This document shows positions 10,345 to 22,737 of a DNA stretch of 29,427 nucleotides, in pieces. Every line of letters starts with the position of its first letter. Position 1 is the first letter of the stretch. The DNA is from Isoetes engelmannii. Lineage: Eukaryota > Streptophyta > Lycopodiopsida > Isoetales > Isoetaceae. The notes under the pieces were generated by a model. That model searched no databases, was not told the origin of the DNA, and saw only the letters and a list, made by a program, of their open reading frames with translations. The stretch covers positions 1 through 29,427 of the forward strand of contig JAANSK020010022.1 of NCBI GenBank assembly GCA_011763485.2. The letters are read 5' to 3'. Position numbers and translations under genes: made by a program.

Positions 10345-13308
10345 CAGGATAAAGCCTATGCGTCAACTTTCACTCTCACCCAAGGGAAAGTCCTCTCCTC
10401 ATTCATCACCAAGGGAGTCCCCACTGAGACATGGCCGCACAAAGCTCGGGAGGGTGCAGGGCGTGGGAAGTCCCACCTCCCCAAGGACCTTTATGCAAAG
10501 AGTTTCATGCCTAGTGCTGTCTGTATTGCTTAAACAACACAAAGTTCTTCTGCTTGCTCCAATCATATACATATCTGGCATGCTATTGTACATGGGTACT
10601 GTTTCATTGGACTTGCCAAGGGAAAAAAAGCCTGACCCACCAGGATCAGTCTACCGGAGTCCTGAAGTGTTCAAGAACCTGTGGCCAGCAATGCAAATGG
10701 ATCACAGCTCTGTTCGGGTGCGTTATCTCTAAGCAGGATGTGGTTTTTTTACATAGGATTTTTAGATATTTTGTGCCTTCTGGTGTTACTATGCTCTAAA
10801 GGGAGAATCAAAACTGATGTTCTTAGCATCTAATGTTTATCTCCAAGATTGGTTACATATGTTTGGTGATTATTGGCAGTTGGAAGCAGCTTGGGAATAC
10901 CCAAAAGAAGGACAAGGTTGGACTCCCTGTTTAAATGAAAGCAACAATCTTAGTGGTAATTACCTTGAACTCTCGCCAATGCGTTCCTCTATTCCCTGAG
11001 CTGAACTGACAATATGTCGAAAGGCCATCAGCTTAGCTATATCTATAAACAATAGGCTTAAGAAACTTATCTGTCAATTAGGTCATTTGAAATGGTATTT
11101 CTAGACCTTTTGTAGTTTTATAGGAGTTTTACTGAATTCTTTTTCCTTTTAGGATTGCCAGTGTCAAATGGATACCTTGTCATAGAAGCTAATGGAGGGC
11201 TCAATCAGCAAAGATTATCCGTAAGTGTGTTGCTTAACCTCTATTCGACTTGATGAGATGTGCATTTTGTTTTGAAGTGAACAATTTTGAAGTTTTCTGT
11301 CTGCAGCTATGTTACAAAAGGACAACCCATATTTCTGTTTGTGTGCTTTTTTTTTGGTTTCTCAGCAGTATGTCTATATATTCTCTGAAGACGCAAGTAA
11401 AATTGGCTTACGCACTATCATCATTGATTGTAGATTTGCAATGCTGTGGCTGTCGCAGCACTTCTGAATGCTACTCTTGTTGTACCAGTGTTTCATCTTA
11501 ATAGTGTTTGGCAAGATAGAAGGTGAGAATTGCGTTCCTTATCATGTTAGAAAGATGGAACTTAGACTTAACCCAGCTATTCCAGTTGTGGGTCTGTCTT
11601 TATTATTGGCTTTTAATGATTATTTGACATTGTACATACTGCTCGTTATAACATTTCTATTTTATTAATTTGCAGCAAATTTGGAGAGATTTATGATGAA
11701 GATCATTTCATTGGCTCATTGGCTACAAATGTTAGGGTAGTGAAGAAACTCCCTGATGAAATAATGGAAAGTGTCGGAAATTTAAGTAATGTCTTCAACT
11801 TTAGGGTGAAAGCTTTGGCACCAGCAAGCTTCTATCTTGAAAAAGTTCTTCCCAAATTGCTTGAGAATAGGTAAATTTTTGAGTCCTTTGTTTTCACGTT
11901 ATGGTTTAAAAAACAGAACTGTTAACCGGCTAGTATTACCTTCAGATTTCTAATTTACGGTAGAGTGCACAAAAAAAAAAAAAAAACGATACTGTTGCGG
12001 TACAGTAATATTATATCTCTGATTTTCTTTTGCGTCGTGCAGGGTTATTAGAATCTCCCCCTTTGCCAATAGGCTGTCATTTCAGCAAATTCCACAGAAT
12101 ATCCAACAGCTCAGGTGTAAGACAAACTTTGAGGCTTTAAGGTTTGCACAGTCAATATCAGATGTTGGGAAGAAATTGGTTGACCGGATGATTCAACACA
12201 GCAGTGAAAGCAAGGGAAAATATGTTGCTGTTCACCTCCGATTTGAAGAGGTGCATGTTTGTGTGTTGACTGAACAACCTCAGAATTCATATTGACTGGT
12301 CTCCCTATTGTCGTTATTAACTTAGTCTCCTTATGCATCATGTATGATGCAGGACATGGTTGCTTTCTCATGCTGTATATACGACGGTGGTGAAATGGAA
12401 AAGCATGAGATGGATGCTGCACGTGAGCGGAGTTGGAGAGGCAAATTTAATAGAACAGGACGCATTATTCGTCCAGATGCTAATAGGATGGATGGGAAAT
12501 GTCCACTTACGCCATTAGAGGTACACGGGTTCAGCCAATAGGGAGATTAATTTAGCCACTATGGCGGTATTGGATATTGGAAAGGCTCACAAAAGCTGGG
12601 TTTGCTGTACAGGTTGGTATGATGTTACGAGGCATGGGATTTGGAAATTCTACGCCAATCTATTTAGCTGCTGGAAAAATTTACCAAGAAGAGAAGAACA
12701 TGCTCCCACTTAAGCAAATGTTTCCTGCACTTCAAACGAAGGAGACACTCTTGACTGCACAGGAACTTGATCCCTTTAAGGTAATCTTTGATCATTCTAG
12801 TCTTTGTAATTAATGGATCCTAATCAGTGTTTTTTTTTTCCTCTCTGCAGAATCACTCATCAAGGCTAGCAGCCTTGGATTACACTGTTTGCTTGTTTAG
12901 CGAAGTTTTTGTGACAACTCAGGGAGGAAATTTCCCTCATTTTTTAATAGGGCATAGGAGGTTTCTCAACAAGGGCTATGCAAAAGTCATTCGACCTGAT
13001 AAACGAAAGCTGGTTTTGCTTCTGGATGATCCCAATATCAGGTCCTGCAATTAAAGTTACCAATTCATGTGCATGAAAAGTTATTCCATAGATTACTCAG
13101 TGTTATTGTCTAATGTTACAGTTGGGAGGTATTTTCAAGGCATTTGCAGGATATGCGCCATCATAATGATGCAAAGGGTCATGAACCGCGTAAGGTTGCT
13201 GCTTCTATCTACACATACCCAGCCCCTGATTGTATGCGTCCAGAGCTTCATGTGCAAGAGCAAAATGGATCACAGGTGCCCATTTTGGCACCACTTGCCT
13301 CTACCTGA
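10334..13308 (+). CDS. GDP-fucose protein O-fucosyltransferase family protein (plant OFUT), 10 exons, 577 aa
   Basis: Exons: 10334-10717, 10880-10955, 11153-11220, 11434-11522, 11676-11870, 12043-12250, 12353-12520, 12613-12780, 12851-13041 and 13122-13308 (stop TGA 13306-13308). All nine introns are GT-AG, 70-213 bp, and phases join without a break into 577 residues, a usual length for the family. What is seen: a basic, Ser/Pro-rich N-terminus (1-55), one hydrophobic segment at about 71-92 (signal anchor, type II, Golgi-like topology), a stem, then conserved blocks [12 protein letters not shown] (about 165-176), [14 protein letters not shown] (about 335-348), [20 protein letters not shown] (about 387-406) and [17 protein letters not shown] (about 474-490). 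Known of the family: these blocks form the GDP-fucose/acceptor fold (GT106/PF10250), thought to fucosylate proteins or glycans in the secretory pathway. The acceptor of this member cannot be told from sequence. The start is the first ATG after the in-frame stop at 10304-10306. No truncation is seen; it is the one clearly intact gene of the window. Confidence 0.95.
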
Positions 13309-14198
13309 TTTTTTTGTGCTGGTAAGTTGTTGGTGCTAGCACATTTTGCCTAGCGTATTTCAATTTATGGGCATTCTTTGTAGTTCGAGTCCACACATGT
13401 ATAGTGCGCATTCATTCTTTTGAGGAATTCCTATCAGCCTATTTATGGGCATTCCTCTGCCATGGAAATAGAGACATGGCGCTTTGAAGTGTATGTATGG
13501 TATGGTATGGTATATATCCTGGTACTATTGGAATTCGTTCCTTGAATTATATCAATCTGATCAACTTGATCAAAGTATAGTTTTGACAGATCATTTGTGC
13601 TTTATTATACAAGGAGGACATTTGCTGTAAATTTCATTGAAATGTTCTGGGTAATTTATTATGGCACACGTTTATGTGCCTTTTATGATCAACAGAAAAG
13701 CAGGGCAAGAAACGTAAGAGATTTTGTCTTGTTTATTTTATTATGCCAATATGCAAAGTCCATGGGACCATGTGAATCTTCAGTTTGTGGAAAAAAATCA
13801 AGATGCCATTGTGGCGTCATCCAAAAGTTTGCAGGAAACACAAATACTGCACAGTAGTCTTGTTAACGTCTTATAAGGCCCGTCCCTTTGTTTATAATGC
13901 CTTTTGGTCAAATGGAATTTATTTAAATGCCCTTTTATGATTATGATGCACACGGTAACTCTCAGGATGACAGTCGCAGCAGTTTACAAGTTTGTCTGCT
14001 GCAAATTCATATCGTAATGAAAAGAGTTGCTCTTCCATCTAGTTTGAATTCCATATTGCTCGCATCAAAACGCATTCCATTTGCGTATGCACGTTACTTG
14101 TTGGAAGGGAGGCAGGTTTTCGAGTTGTGGGTCTATGATCTTTATTTCTTGTTTGTGCTTTTGATAGAACTATACTACTTTAATAGGGGATAATTCTA
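13309..14198 (+). other. OFUT 3' flank, including its 3' UTR; end not determined
   Basis: AT-rich, with a short GGTAT-type repeat at about 13496-13514. Open frames of 86-88 codons (13597-13857, 13927-14193) carry no recognised motif. They may be chance, or transcript extensions if the 3' UTR is long. No clear poly(A) signal could be singled out. Confidence 0.35.
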
Positions 14199-14709
14199 AC
14201 AAATGTCCTTAAGTGGGTGCAAGATCTAAAGCACCCACTTATTATGTATACAAGAAAGACCACCTAGGAAGCACCCTTGAGATGGAAACATTGCAGATGC
14301 CCCATCTCTGGAATGCTTCCTGGATGGTCTTCCTTGATGGTCTTCCATGTAACATTGAAGTAACTTAGTTGCAATTATGCGGTCAAAATGTTGGGTAAAT
14401 GCCAAGAATGTTGGATAAACACTAGGAACGTCTGGTTAAATATGCGCTTCACTGATGTAAATGTCGGGCAAATGCCAATGTTAAGTAAATGCCAAGGATG
14501 TTGGGTAGGGTAAATGCCAATGTTGAGTAAATGCCAAGAATATCGAACGCTTAGTAAAATGTGCGCTTCATTGATGTAAAAAGATTAGGCAACATTCTTG
14601 GAACTAAAAGATGCCATGTGTCATGACACGACTGGTCCTCTGTGCTACAGGATTGCAACTAAGTTGCTTTTACGTTACGTGATACGATGTTCTAAGAAGA
14701 GACATTTGT
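14199..14709. mobile_element. Foldback / MITE-like element with nested inverted repeats
   Basis: Ends are ACAAATGTCCTT (14199-14210) and AAGAGACATTTGT (14697-14709), inverted with one gap and one mismatch. Inside, 14349-14375 and 14652-14678 are inverted over 27 bp with 5 mismatches (core AACTTAGTTGCAAT, 14 bp perfect). GACCACCTAGGAAGCA (about 14249) pairs with TGCTTCCTGGATGGTC (about 14308). A perfect hairpin AAGTGGGTGC / GCACCCACTT lies at 14211-14240. The centre holds repeats of AAATGCCAA and two copies of GCGCTTCA.TGATGTAAA about 117 bp apart. No target-site duplication is obvious and there is no coding, so this is a non-autonomous relic of unassigned superfamily. Confidence 0.6.
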
Positions 14710-15179
14710 GAGGAGAATGATGGGCTGGAGAAGGGGTAACCCCTTGTGCTCAATTTATATCTAGTGTTCGGATAAACATTACTCTCAATTTATTAATAAC
14801 AATGTAGATGGTTAATGAATTATTGTGTTGTAAATGGCTTCCTAAATAGGCATGTTGGTAAAGATTATCATATCTGAGTCAAAGGTTGACCTTCAGAAAG
14901 ACTTCCTAATAAATCCTGCCCATAACTGTGCATCAAACCATTTAACTTGAAATAGGGCTTTGGTGAATTGTCGAAAATCAAGTTCCAATATTTGCTGTAT
15001 TTTTCCAATATATTCAATCTCAGCTTCTAACATATTTGTGTCTCTTGCAGTAGAGCGGCTTAAGTAGATATCACTCCATAATCAAAAGTGGCACAACCTT
15101 CATCTCTTTTTGGGTTGCCCGAAGGGCATAGCCTAGGTGAGGAAGGGAGAAGCTGGGTATATTTAAAGAATATCTTTGA
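14710..15179. other. Unassigned AT-rich sequence
   Basis: No gene, repeat boundary or RNA gene recognised between the foldback element and the Helitron terminus. Confidence 0.3.
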
Positions 15180-15209
15180 CTAGTAACGGGTGCCCGGCAT
15201 TGCCGGGCA
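15180..15209 (-). mobile_element. Helitron 3' terminus (hairpin plus CTAG)
   Basis: Read on the minus strand: an 8-bp perfect stem TGCCCGGC / GCCGGGCA with a 3-base loop (15191-15209), 7 bases (CCCGTTA), then CTAG (15183-15180), followed by T in the flank. This is the known Helitron 3' end layout: a GC-rich hairpin about 6-12 bases before CTRR, inserted in front of T. The element body therefore extends to the right. Its 5' TC end, next to a host A, could not be placed, and no Rep/helicase coding is visible, so it is probably non-autonomous. Confidence 0.7.
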
Positions 15210-18200
15210 TAAATACGATTATATTAGCAATGACGGAAGGAAGGAATGAATGAATGCTGTAAACATCTATAAAATACCTTGTTAAGTTTGAAAGAATAGA
15301 AATGAGAGAATGAAGATGTTGATAGATTGTATCATTTAGAGTTCATTATATTCTATGTTTGACAAAGTTTTTTGAGAGTATGGGTTGAATGAATGGAACT
15401 TTGAGTTTGTAGGATGCTTTGGATTTGTACAATAGAATGTCATTAAGAACCAATTTTTGAGATACAATTTTCACATCAGAGCAACGCTTTTGCTCATGAT
15501 ATTCCACAAATTAAAAAAGCTATTATTGGCTATCATATATATTGGATTTTCGACACCCCACCAATAGGGTTTTGACATAATTTAATACATAATTTGAACT
15601 ACATGTGAATTCGTATAAAAATGGTTGTGGGCGGGCCTATTTTCAGTGAACAATAGAATTTTGACAAACTATAACATGCAGATACACCTAACAAAAACAG
15701 TTTGGTAAAGAATGCTACACAGAATTTTTTGGTATTTGCATGTTTTTGGTCAATAAGAAAATTTAATTTGGGCAATCTGAATGCATAGACAGCTAATCTG
15801 GCTTCTAAAAAATGGCCTACATCAATGTGCTCTGGATATAAATATAGGTAATCGACACAAAATTGATGGCTCGCTTGAACCTTGGCTATATAACTTTTAT
15901 TGGAGCTATTGGATTGAACTTTCAAAACCAAGCTTATGACAACATACATGAGCTGCTTAATTGGGTTCTCCCAATTGGGCATGGCAGATTCGGAATTGCA
16001 TAAAAAAAGATTATGCAATGCTATAAGCAAGCACCCAATCAAAATATGAGCTTCAAAATAATACCAAAAGGTAGATACCAAAATAATCTATTAAAGAGAG
16101 CAAATGAAATCTGCACAACCATATCAAAGAAAGGGTATTCTGCCAGATGTGTCCCAAGCATGTTCTTACTCCTGTACTTCCTTCTCCATAACCTGCCCAT
16201 TTTGAAATAGTTCTTTTAAAGCACTGAGTATAAACAGGAGCAATACTGATGAACTATAGCAGATAAATGCCATGAAATGATTATATCCAAACAGTATGTT
16301 CAACTGGAAACGGGAAGTACCTAACATAGAGGTTTTCCACCTCAATTGCATTGCCTTAACCATATAGATTCTCAAAGTGGTTGTACATGAGACAAATTTG
16401 TAGCCCCTTATTTATTACAAACACAACATGCATGCATTACTACGTAAAGAAAAAGAAGAAACTTATAACGAACAATCTTCTATTGGGGCTGGGAAGAAAG
16501 CTCGGTTAATCTTGCAACTTGCACGTTTGGTGATAATATATGCTATATGAATTGAGAATCTGCATTTTTTAAATGTCATAAACCTGGCAGTGCAAGGGAT
16601 TCTTGAAGGATGACTATGGCGGATTAGCAATGTGGCAGCTAGCTATGTGGCAATGGAAAAGCAGTACCTTTGTTTGCTACTTTCAAGAAATGACAATGCA
16701 AATGTGGAGGTATAAGCAACTGGACTGGTGGCCTGCGTGTTTCAATCTAATAAGATCTGATACCTTATAGGAAATGGTCATTACCTGGATTGTCATAATC
16801 TTTACATCTTCCTCCCACATGTCAATCTGCATACATATCAAATCAAAAGATAAGCTGAAGCACCGATTTCATCAAATTCAAGTAAAGACTCATAGGCAAG
16901 CTTTCTGACTATTACGTTCTTCCATTTTGGAGTTGAAGCCATGATATGATGAGTAAATTAAGCTGAATGTAGCCGAAGAGAAAATAGCAAATGGAGACAC
17001 ACTTGCATGCCAAATCAACTCTCAAGTTATATTTCATGTAATGAACTTCGCAAACGTCTGCATTACAACCCAAGTGGACTTCAAAGCTCTGATTCTACTA
17101 AAAATTCCAACAAATGTTAGATTCGTTCATGGAAGAAATACCAAGGAAAATAGCTAATGGATCTAACAACTAAAGATCTGGGAGAGCTAGAAAATGACAT
17201 GTTTTTGCCAACTCCGCAAAACCAACCATGCTAAGATTTCCTACCTGAAACATAACCGATTGAGGGAATAAATAAATGAAGAAAAAGAAACATCAGAAGA
17301 AGCATGACTTTGGTTATGCAACAAATACAACCCTCATTCCCGATCCCAAAGGAGAGATGCAATAATATTGCTGCACTTACAGATATCGTACCCTCCTCAA
17401 ATTGCTAGCTTCAATCCTTTATTTGAATTGGTCCAGTGCCTCATTGTTTGTCAGGAAGCAATCTGTCAATGCAAAATTAGTCTTAAAGAACTAAACAAAA
17501 TGCTGGTTTGTAGAAGCTTCAATAGCTTCCATGCGCAGATGTCATGGTGAGCAGCCAAACAGAAGGAATGTGCTCCATGCTTTGCTAATTCTGCAGCCAA
17601 TCTGAGAAGAAAGAATGTGTATCTTGCTCTCTAGCTCTGCATCAACGTAAGATTGTCCCTGATACATTTGAAAGGCATCAACAAATCTTTAAACAGACGC
17701 AAGAAAGCAATTATATCTTTACAATCACGTCACATTTTCTCTGTTCCTCTAACGGCACTGGACATGTAAAGAAATTTATATAGAATCCATGCTACTATTC
17801 CAAACGGGATTCCTGCAGGCCTTCTTCAAGTGGATCTTTTCACAAATGCATGCATCCGCATAAATCTTGCCAAAAACAATTACATCTTTTAGATCTTCGG
17901 CAGCCAAGAGTGTGAGCTCCAGATGTTGTTTTTCCAGAAGCTTGGTTCGTTTTCCAGAATATTTCTTTCCAAAAAGAAACGTTTCTTGAGAGGAAAATTG
18001 ATCTGCAAAAAGATATGTGAGTGTGAAGCCTGCAAAAAGAAACTGAAGCATATAGAGGAAACCCACTCATAAAAAAAAATATCGCCATTTGCTGCAGTCA
18101 TTAGGGAAAAAAAAGGGTAACTTTGCGACTCTCTGTAATTTGCTGAAGTCGTTAGGTAAGAAAGATGAACAAATGCTCATTTCCCTCCCTGCTCTGCCCT

Positions 18201-18236
18201 AAATGCGAAGAACCAAGCTGCAACGAACACCTGCAA
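15210..18236. other. AT-rich non-coding sequence, at least partly the body of a minus-strand Helitron
   Basis: The longest open frame is 160 codons on the minus strand (15599-16081). It contains no recognised domain, and its composition is rich in Leu, Phe, Tyr and Ser as expected of AT-rich chance frames. Other frames (for example 17776-18101, minus, three overlapping) are likewise unassigned. No Rep, helicase, transposase or captured host exon could be identified. Confidence 0.35.
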
Positions 18237-18340
18237 CAATGCAATGCACGAAGATAATCAGCAGAAAGCTACATGAAAATCTATTGCGCAATGCAATGCA
18301 CGAAGATAATCACCAGAAAGCTACATGAGAATCTATTGCG
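18237..18340. repeat. 52-bp tandem duplication
   Basis: Copies 18237-18288 and 18289-18340 both run from CAATGCAATGCACGAAG to ATCTATTGCG and differ at about two positions (GCAG/CCAG and AAAA/AGAA), so the duplication is recent compared with the other repeats here. Confidence 0.9.
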
Positions 18341-18830
18341 CATCAGAGTAAAGAGAATAATCAAGAGTGCAAGATCGAGAAACGGCAAACTGGAAGCATA
18401 TACAACGATCTGGTTTTTTCTCAATAGCTAGGGTAATCGGAAGAAGGATCGCATGCATACAAATTTAGGGCAGATTCGATTAGAAACCCACGCAAGAAAA
18501 CTTTCCAATCCGGTGCATCTCATCTTCCCCATCGAAATCATACAAACAAATATTTGTATGGAAAGGGCCCGATTTTTGTAAAATCTGAATTGTTTTCCGG
18601 CACTCAAAACCTTCAAAATCTTAGGAAATTAAACTAAAAGAAAAATACAAAAAGTTTATGGCACGCCGGAAAAACCAAATTTAATAAATAGATACAAGGC
18701 TTAAATTAAAGCAGAAGTCGGAATAATAAACCCATGAGAATGAGATGCCATTTCTACGGGCAGAGATAAGATTAAAAAAAAAAAAAAAATTGACACCTCT
18801 CTCCGCATTCGAAATTGGAACACAGGCAGT

Positions 18831-18864
18831 CTGTTCAGTCGGACTATCTGTTCAGTCGGACTAG
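18831..18864. repeat. 17-bp tandem duplication
   Basis: CTGTTCAGTCGGACTAT (18831-18847) is followed directly by CTGTTCAGTCGGACTAG (18848-18864). It lies just right of a poly(A) run (about 18775-18789). Confidence 0.9.
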
Positions 18865-21586
18865 CACTGTGGCAGTGGAATAGTGGGATGTAATGAAAGC
18901 TACGAAGAAAGACGGAAGGGAACTTGCAACGTTGTTGAAGAAGAAGCTCAGATCATGAGGAAGCAGAGGTTATCTACTTGGGAACAGCGACATAGGCAGC
19001 ATATCGGCCATGTTTCTCCCTTGTTTGCAGCATTCAGCAGATTTCTCATTATAAAATCCATAGCAGAAGAAGAAACAGCAGCTGGAGGCTATTCGATCAA
19101 ATTGGAGCCCCCTTAGAGATTAATGCGAGCTAGTTTACAAAGCGTACCATGCAGAAGTATATAAAACTTTCATGTATTTGTAGGTTATTTTCATTCCTAA
19201 TCTCCTTCCTCATTCCTTTGGTTTTAGGTTTGTACATTTTGTGAATACACTAGAAGTATTAGAACGGGCAAGCATAATAGACACAAGCTATAACAAGTTG
19301 CAGACTCTTTATACAATCAAGGAAATGAAGATTCACGTAAAGCTGCAACACGACTTTAACTGCTGTCAAGTAGTGCGCAATAACTTTACCTTTCTTCTTT
19401 TAATGCTTGCTCAAGCATCATCCCATTTGGAGCTTTTGAAGATCATCAGGTAGATCGTTCGCACTACAGCAGTTGCCCCAAAAATAGCATTCATTTTGCT
19501 TTCATCGCGTTCCTTGCCAAATTCTGTTGGCCTTCTAAGTTCTTAGATACATTTTTCTTAGCTTGCAACATCCAAGCTATCAGCTACTAAAAAACTTGGT
19601 TACATGATTTGAGGAAAATTCTTGCTGCAACTCAACTACGATATTATATTCTATAAGGACATCTTTGTAACCACGTTTGCTCATGGATTATGATCTTCAA
19701 AATTGTATAGATCCTCAGTTTATTTCTAGAAAAAAAACAAGAGATTGCCAGCAGTTAAAGCATGAATATGTTTCTCTGAGCTTATGCAATATATACATGG
19801 ACAGTGTTAAAATTTTGGAATGATGCAGATGGACACTTTGTTGCAGGTGTTTCCCCATGTGAAAACATGCCTGCTGGTTGGGAACGTTTTTTATGTGCCA
19901 TTGCATAAGGAGGGTGTGCTAACTTGTACATAAGAATCAGTTGCAATGACCATATTGTTGTAGATCATATATGTCTGAAACAGGGACATTCAATAATATG
20001 GACCGAACTTTGCTATGGACCTTTGCATGGGCTTATTTTGGTTTAATGGAGAAACCAAATTCCATGGATGCTGGACATGAGAAGCCCGAGGCGTGGACAA
20101 TTATCCTTTATCGATGGATCACATTTCAATTAATGAACACGTTGTGGATGTCAGGCCATGATTCTCTGTAGCTGGTCTGACGATTCAGAACGTAGCAGCT
20201 TGGATCATATTAGTACTTCTCGAATGTCCATCTATACAAGATCATAATGGGAACTCTTGGGAGAAGTCAAAATGGGGGTTCTGCTGCAAATAGTTCATTT
20301 TGTTCAAGGTCCAATAGGGGGTTCACGCCAAAGGCTTAGTCCTTCTAAGTTATGGATCTCCATAGAAGTTAATTACTGTAAGCTACACTTTCATTATTAT
20401 ATTGGTGTCACATGCAAAGGCATGGCCCTTGGAATCGTGAGTAGGAATTCTCCTTACAATCAACTCCTTCACCTTCAAGTCCTCCAACTTCTCCACCCAA
20501 TAGTAGTTATGTTACATAGGACGTGATCCTTACAAATGCTACTTGTTTTTGCTGTGTTTGGGCATTCAGCCATGTATCAGGTTTTTTATGTTTCAAACAG
20601 GTTGATCAGATGTATAACACGCACCAAAGCCACAACTTCTCATTCAGAAAGACGAGAAGGCACAGAAATACAATGTGGACTGTCCTACTTTGGTATTTAA
20701 GATGAAGATGGTTATAACATGTCAAAGAAACAGCTTAATTCTGGCAAAGAAGAAGGGGGTATGTGCTTCATCCAAGGAGGCAATAGAAACTCAATGATGC
20801 TGGTGATGCAATTCAAATAATACTGACATTCACACACTAATGCAGCACCCAAAGGAGAGGTCAGAACATCGCTGACATAAGGCTGATTTTATACCACATG
20901 TACAAAGAAAAGGCGCAGAGATTGGCTGAGACTAGAAAACTGGATAGCAAGTAGCTAAACAAAGCCGTAAACTTGAACAGAAGACCCTGTTTCTTATTAT
21001 TTTGTTTGAGCAGAGGGATGTCTTCATATTCTTCAAAGTCATCCATGCTCTGACCTTCCTCCATTGGGAGCCAATGTAGATCTTTAATATGCAAAGTGGC
21101 AACTGAATTGAATGATATTTAAGAGGTGTTAAGTTAGAGCTGTGTGTCAATATAATGCACGAGCAACCTTGATCGCCCTTAGAAATGCCACTAGTTGTGA
21201 ATCTTAAAATGAAACGAGAAAGATAAAACCCAGAACGATGAGAAGACATTGAACATATCTTGTCCAAGTGGGAGCTTATTGCTAATATTGTGTGACATTT
21301 TAATACACTTCAGACTATTGTTGGTTATATTGGAATGCTAAGCCTGCTAATGTGGTGACAATTAACACACTTGTTCAGACGATTAACATACCTGTGTTCA
21401 GGCTTTTCTTGGTTATATGAGAATGCTAAGAAAATTTAAAGATTCTTTGCTTTGGAAGAGGCGATAGTTGTTGAGGAAATCAAACAAACAGTTTGATATA
21501 TCTCGTTAAAAATTCAAGCGGATCCCTCCATTCATCCATGTACAAACACGATTTTGTTGCGCTAAACCTGTTGTGTCAGTAAACGC
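18865..21586. other. Unassigned AT-rich sequence left of the copia element
   Basis: No domain is recognised on either strand. A minus-strand frame at 20861-21094 begins with an acidic stretch (MDDFEEYEDIPLL) and ends in a hydrophobic stretch. It looks more protein-like than its neighbours but matches nothing I know. An imperfect repeat of GGTTATAT.GGAATGCTAAG occurs at about 21326 and 21411. The 3' LTR expected for the copia element should lie here but is not recognisable. Confidence 0.35.
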
Positions 21587-22014
21587 TTAAAAAATCTTAA
21601 ACTGAATGAATTTTCTTTCTACCAGAGCCTTTGTAAAAATGTCAGCAGTATGCATTGAAGTATGAATATACTCCATTTTGATATATTCCTTCTCAGCTAA
21701 GTTCCTGATAAAATGAATGTGCAGTTCAATGTGCTTGGTTCTCGCATGATACACTGTGTTGGATAATCTGTAAAAATCTTTGTTGGAGCAGATTGTATGC
21801 ATCCAAGTTCACTTACTAACCTTCTTAACCATGCTAATTCTTTTGCAACCAAAGGACTAGTAGTATACTCCGCCTCAGCAGAAGACATGGCTATTGCATT
21901 TAGTTTCTTACTTCTCCAACAGATTGCACTGCCACCAAGGAACACGACATAACCACTTGTAGACTTTCTGGTGGATAAGTCCCCTCCCCAATTTGCATGA
22001 CTATAAGGATACAA
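21587..22014 (-). pseudogene. copia RNase H region, relic
   Basis: Carries the STSGYVVFLGGSAICWRSKK and SSAEAEY...KELAWLRRLV blocks of copia RNase H and, toward 21590, the terminal HIELHIHFIRNL...TADIFTKAL motif. This is the 3' end of pol. Treated as a fossil. Confidence 0.92.
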
Positions 22015-22737
22015 TGTAAGATTTTGACTGGTTAAGTCAATAAATATTCTACAGTTCCTTTCAAATATCTAAGTACTCTTTTGGCAGCCAACCAATGAAT
22101 TTTTCCAGCATCATAACAATGTCTACTTAACATGTTAACAACAAATGATATATCTGGTCTTGTATTGTTTGCCGAATAGAGCAAGCACCCAGATAGATCC
22201 CTGTAGGGAATGCTTTGTATATCTTCAATTTCTACTGCTGTAAATGTAAGATTTTGATTGGTGTAAGTCAATCCATATTCGGCAGTTCCTTTCAAAAATC
22301 TAAGTACTCTTTTGGCAGCCAACCAATGATTTTTTTGTTTTTTTTTGTTTTTTTGAAGAACTGGTGTCATTATATTAAAGAATAACAATGATACAAAGTG
22401 AGTGAGGAGAAAAAGCAACTGCCCCGAAGAGGCAACGATACCCCGCCACTCCATCCTCTCAACTACAACTGAACAAAACGCCCCTCGTCATCCACTATCC
22501 CCAAGAAGGTTCGCCAAATGGCGAACTTCCGCTCTGCCAACCCTGGGAACACCTGGAAACTCTGATACAACTGGAAACTCTGCCAACCAAAGAATTTTTC
22601 CAGCATCATGACAATGTCTACTTAATATGTTAACAACAAATGATATATCTGGTCTTGTATTGTTTTCCAAATAAAGCAAGCACCCAATTAGCTCCCTGTA
22701 GGGAATGCTTTGCATATCTTCAATTTCTGCTGTTGTA
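22013..22737. repeat. Tandem duplication of about 230 bp within the copia element
   Basis: Both units begin AATGTAAGATTTTGA (22013 and 22243) and continue through CTAAGTACTCTTTTGGCAGC, CAGCATCAT, GATATATCTGGTCTTGTATT and GGGAATGCTTTG. Without the nested LINE the second unit has about the same length as the first. The two units differ at a scatter of positions, so the duplication is not recent. Confidence 0.85.

Noticed and set aside
11250-11668. Open frames spanning OFUT introns 3 and 4
   Set aside because: They run across GT-AG introns of the OFUT gene and read exon 4 in another frame; shadows only.
13597-14193. Possible extra exons of the OFUT gene
   Set aside because: The family C-terminus is already complete at 13308 and these frames show no similarity to the family.
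15599-16081. 160-codon minus-strand open frame
   Set aside because: It is the longest frame in the middle region, but AT-rich chance frames give the same Leu/Phe/Tyr-rich composition and no motif is visible. Kept as unassigned.
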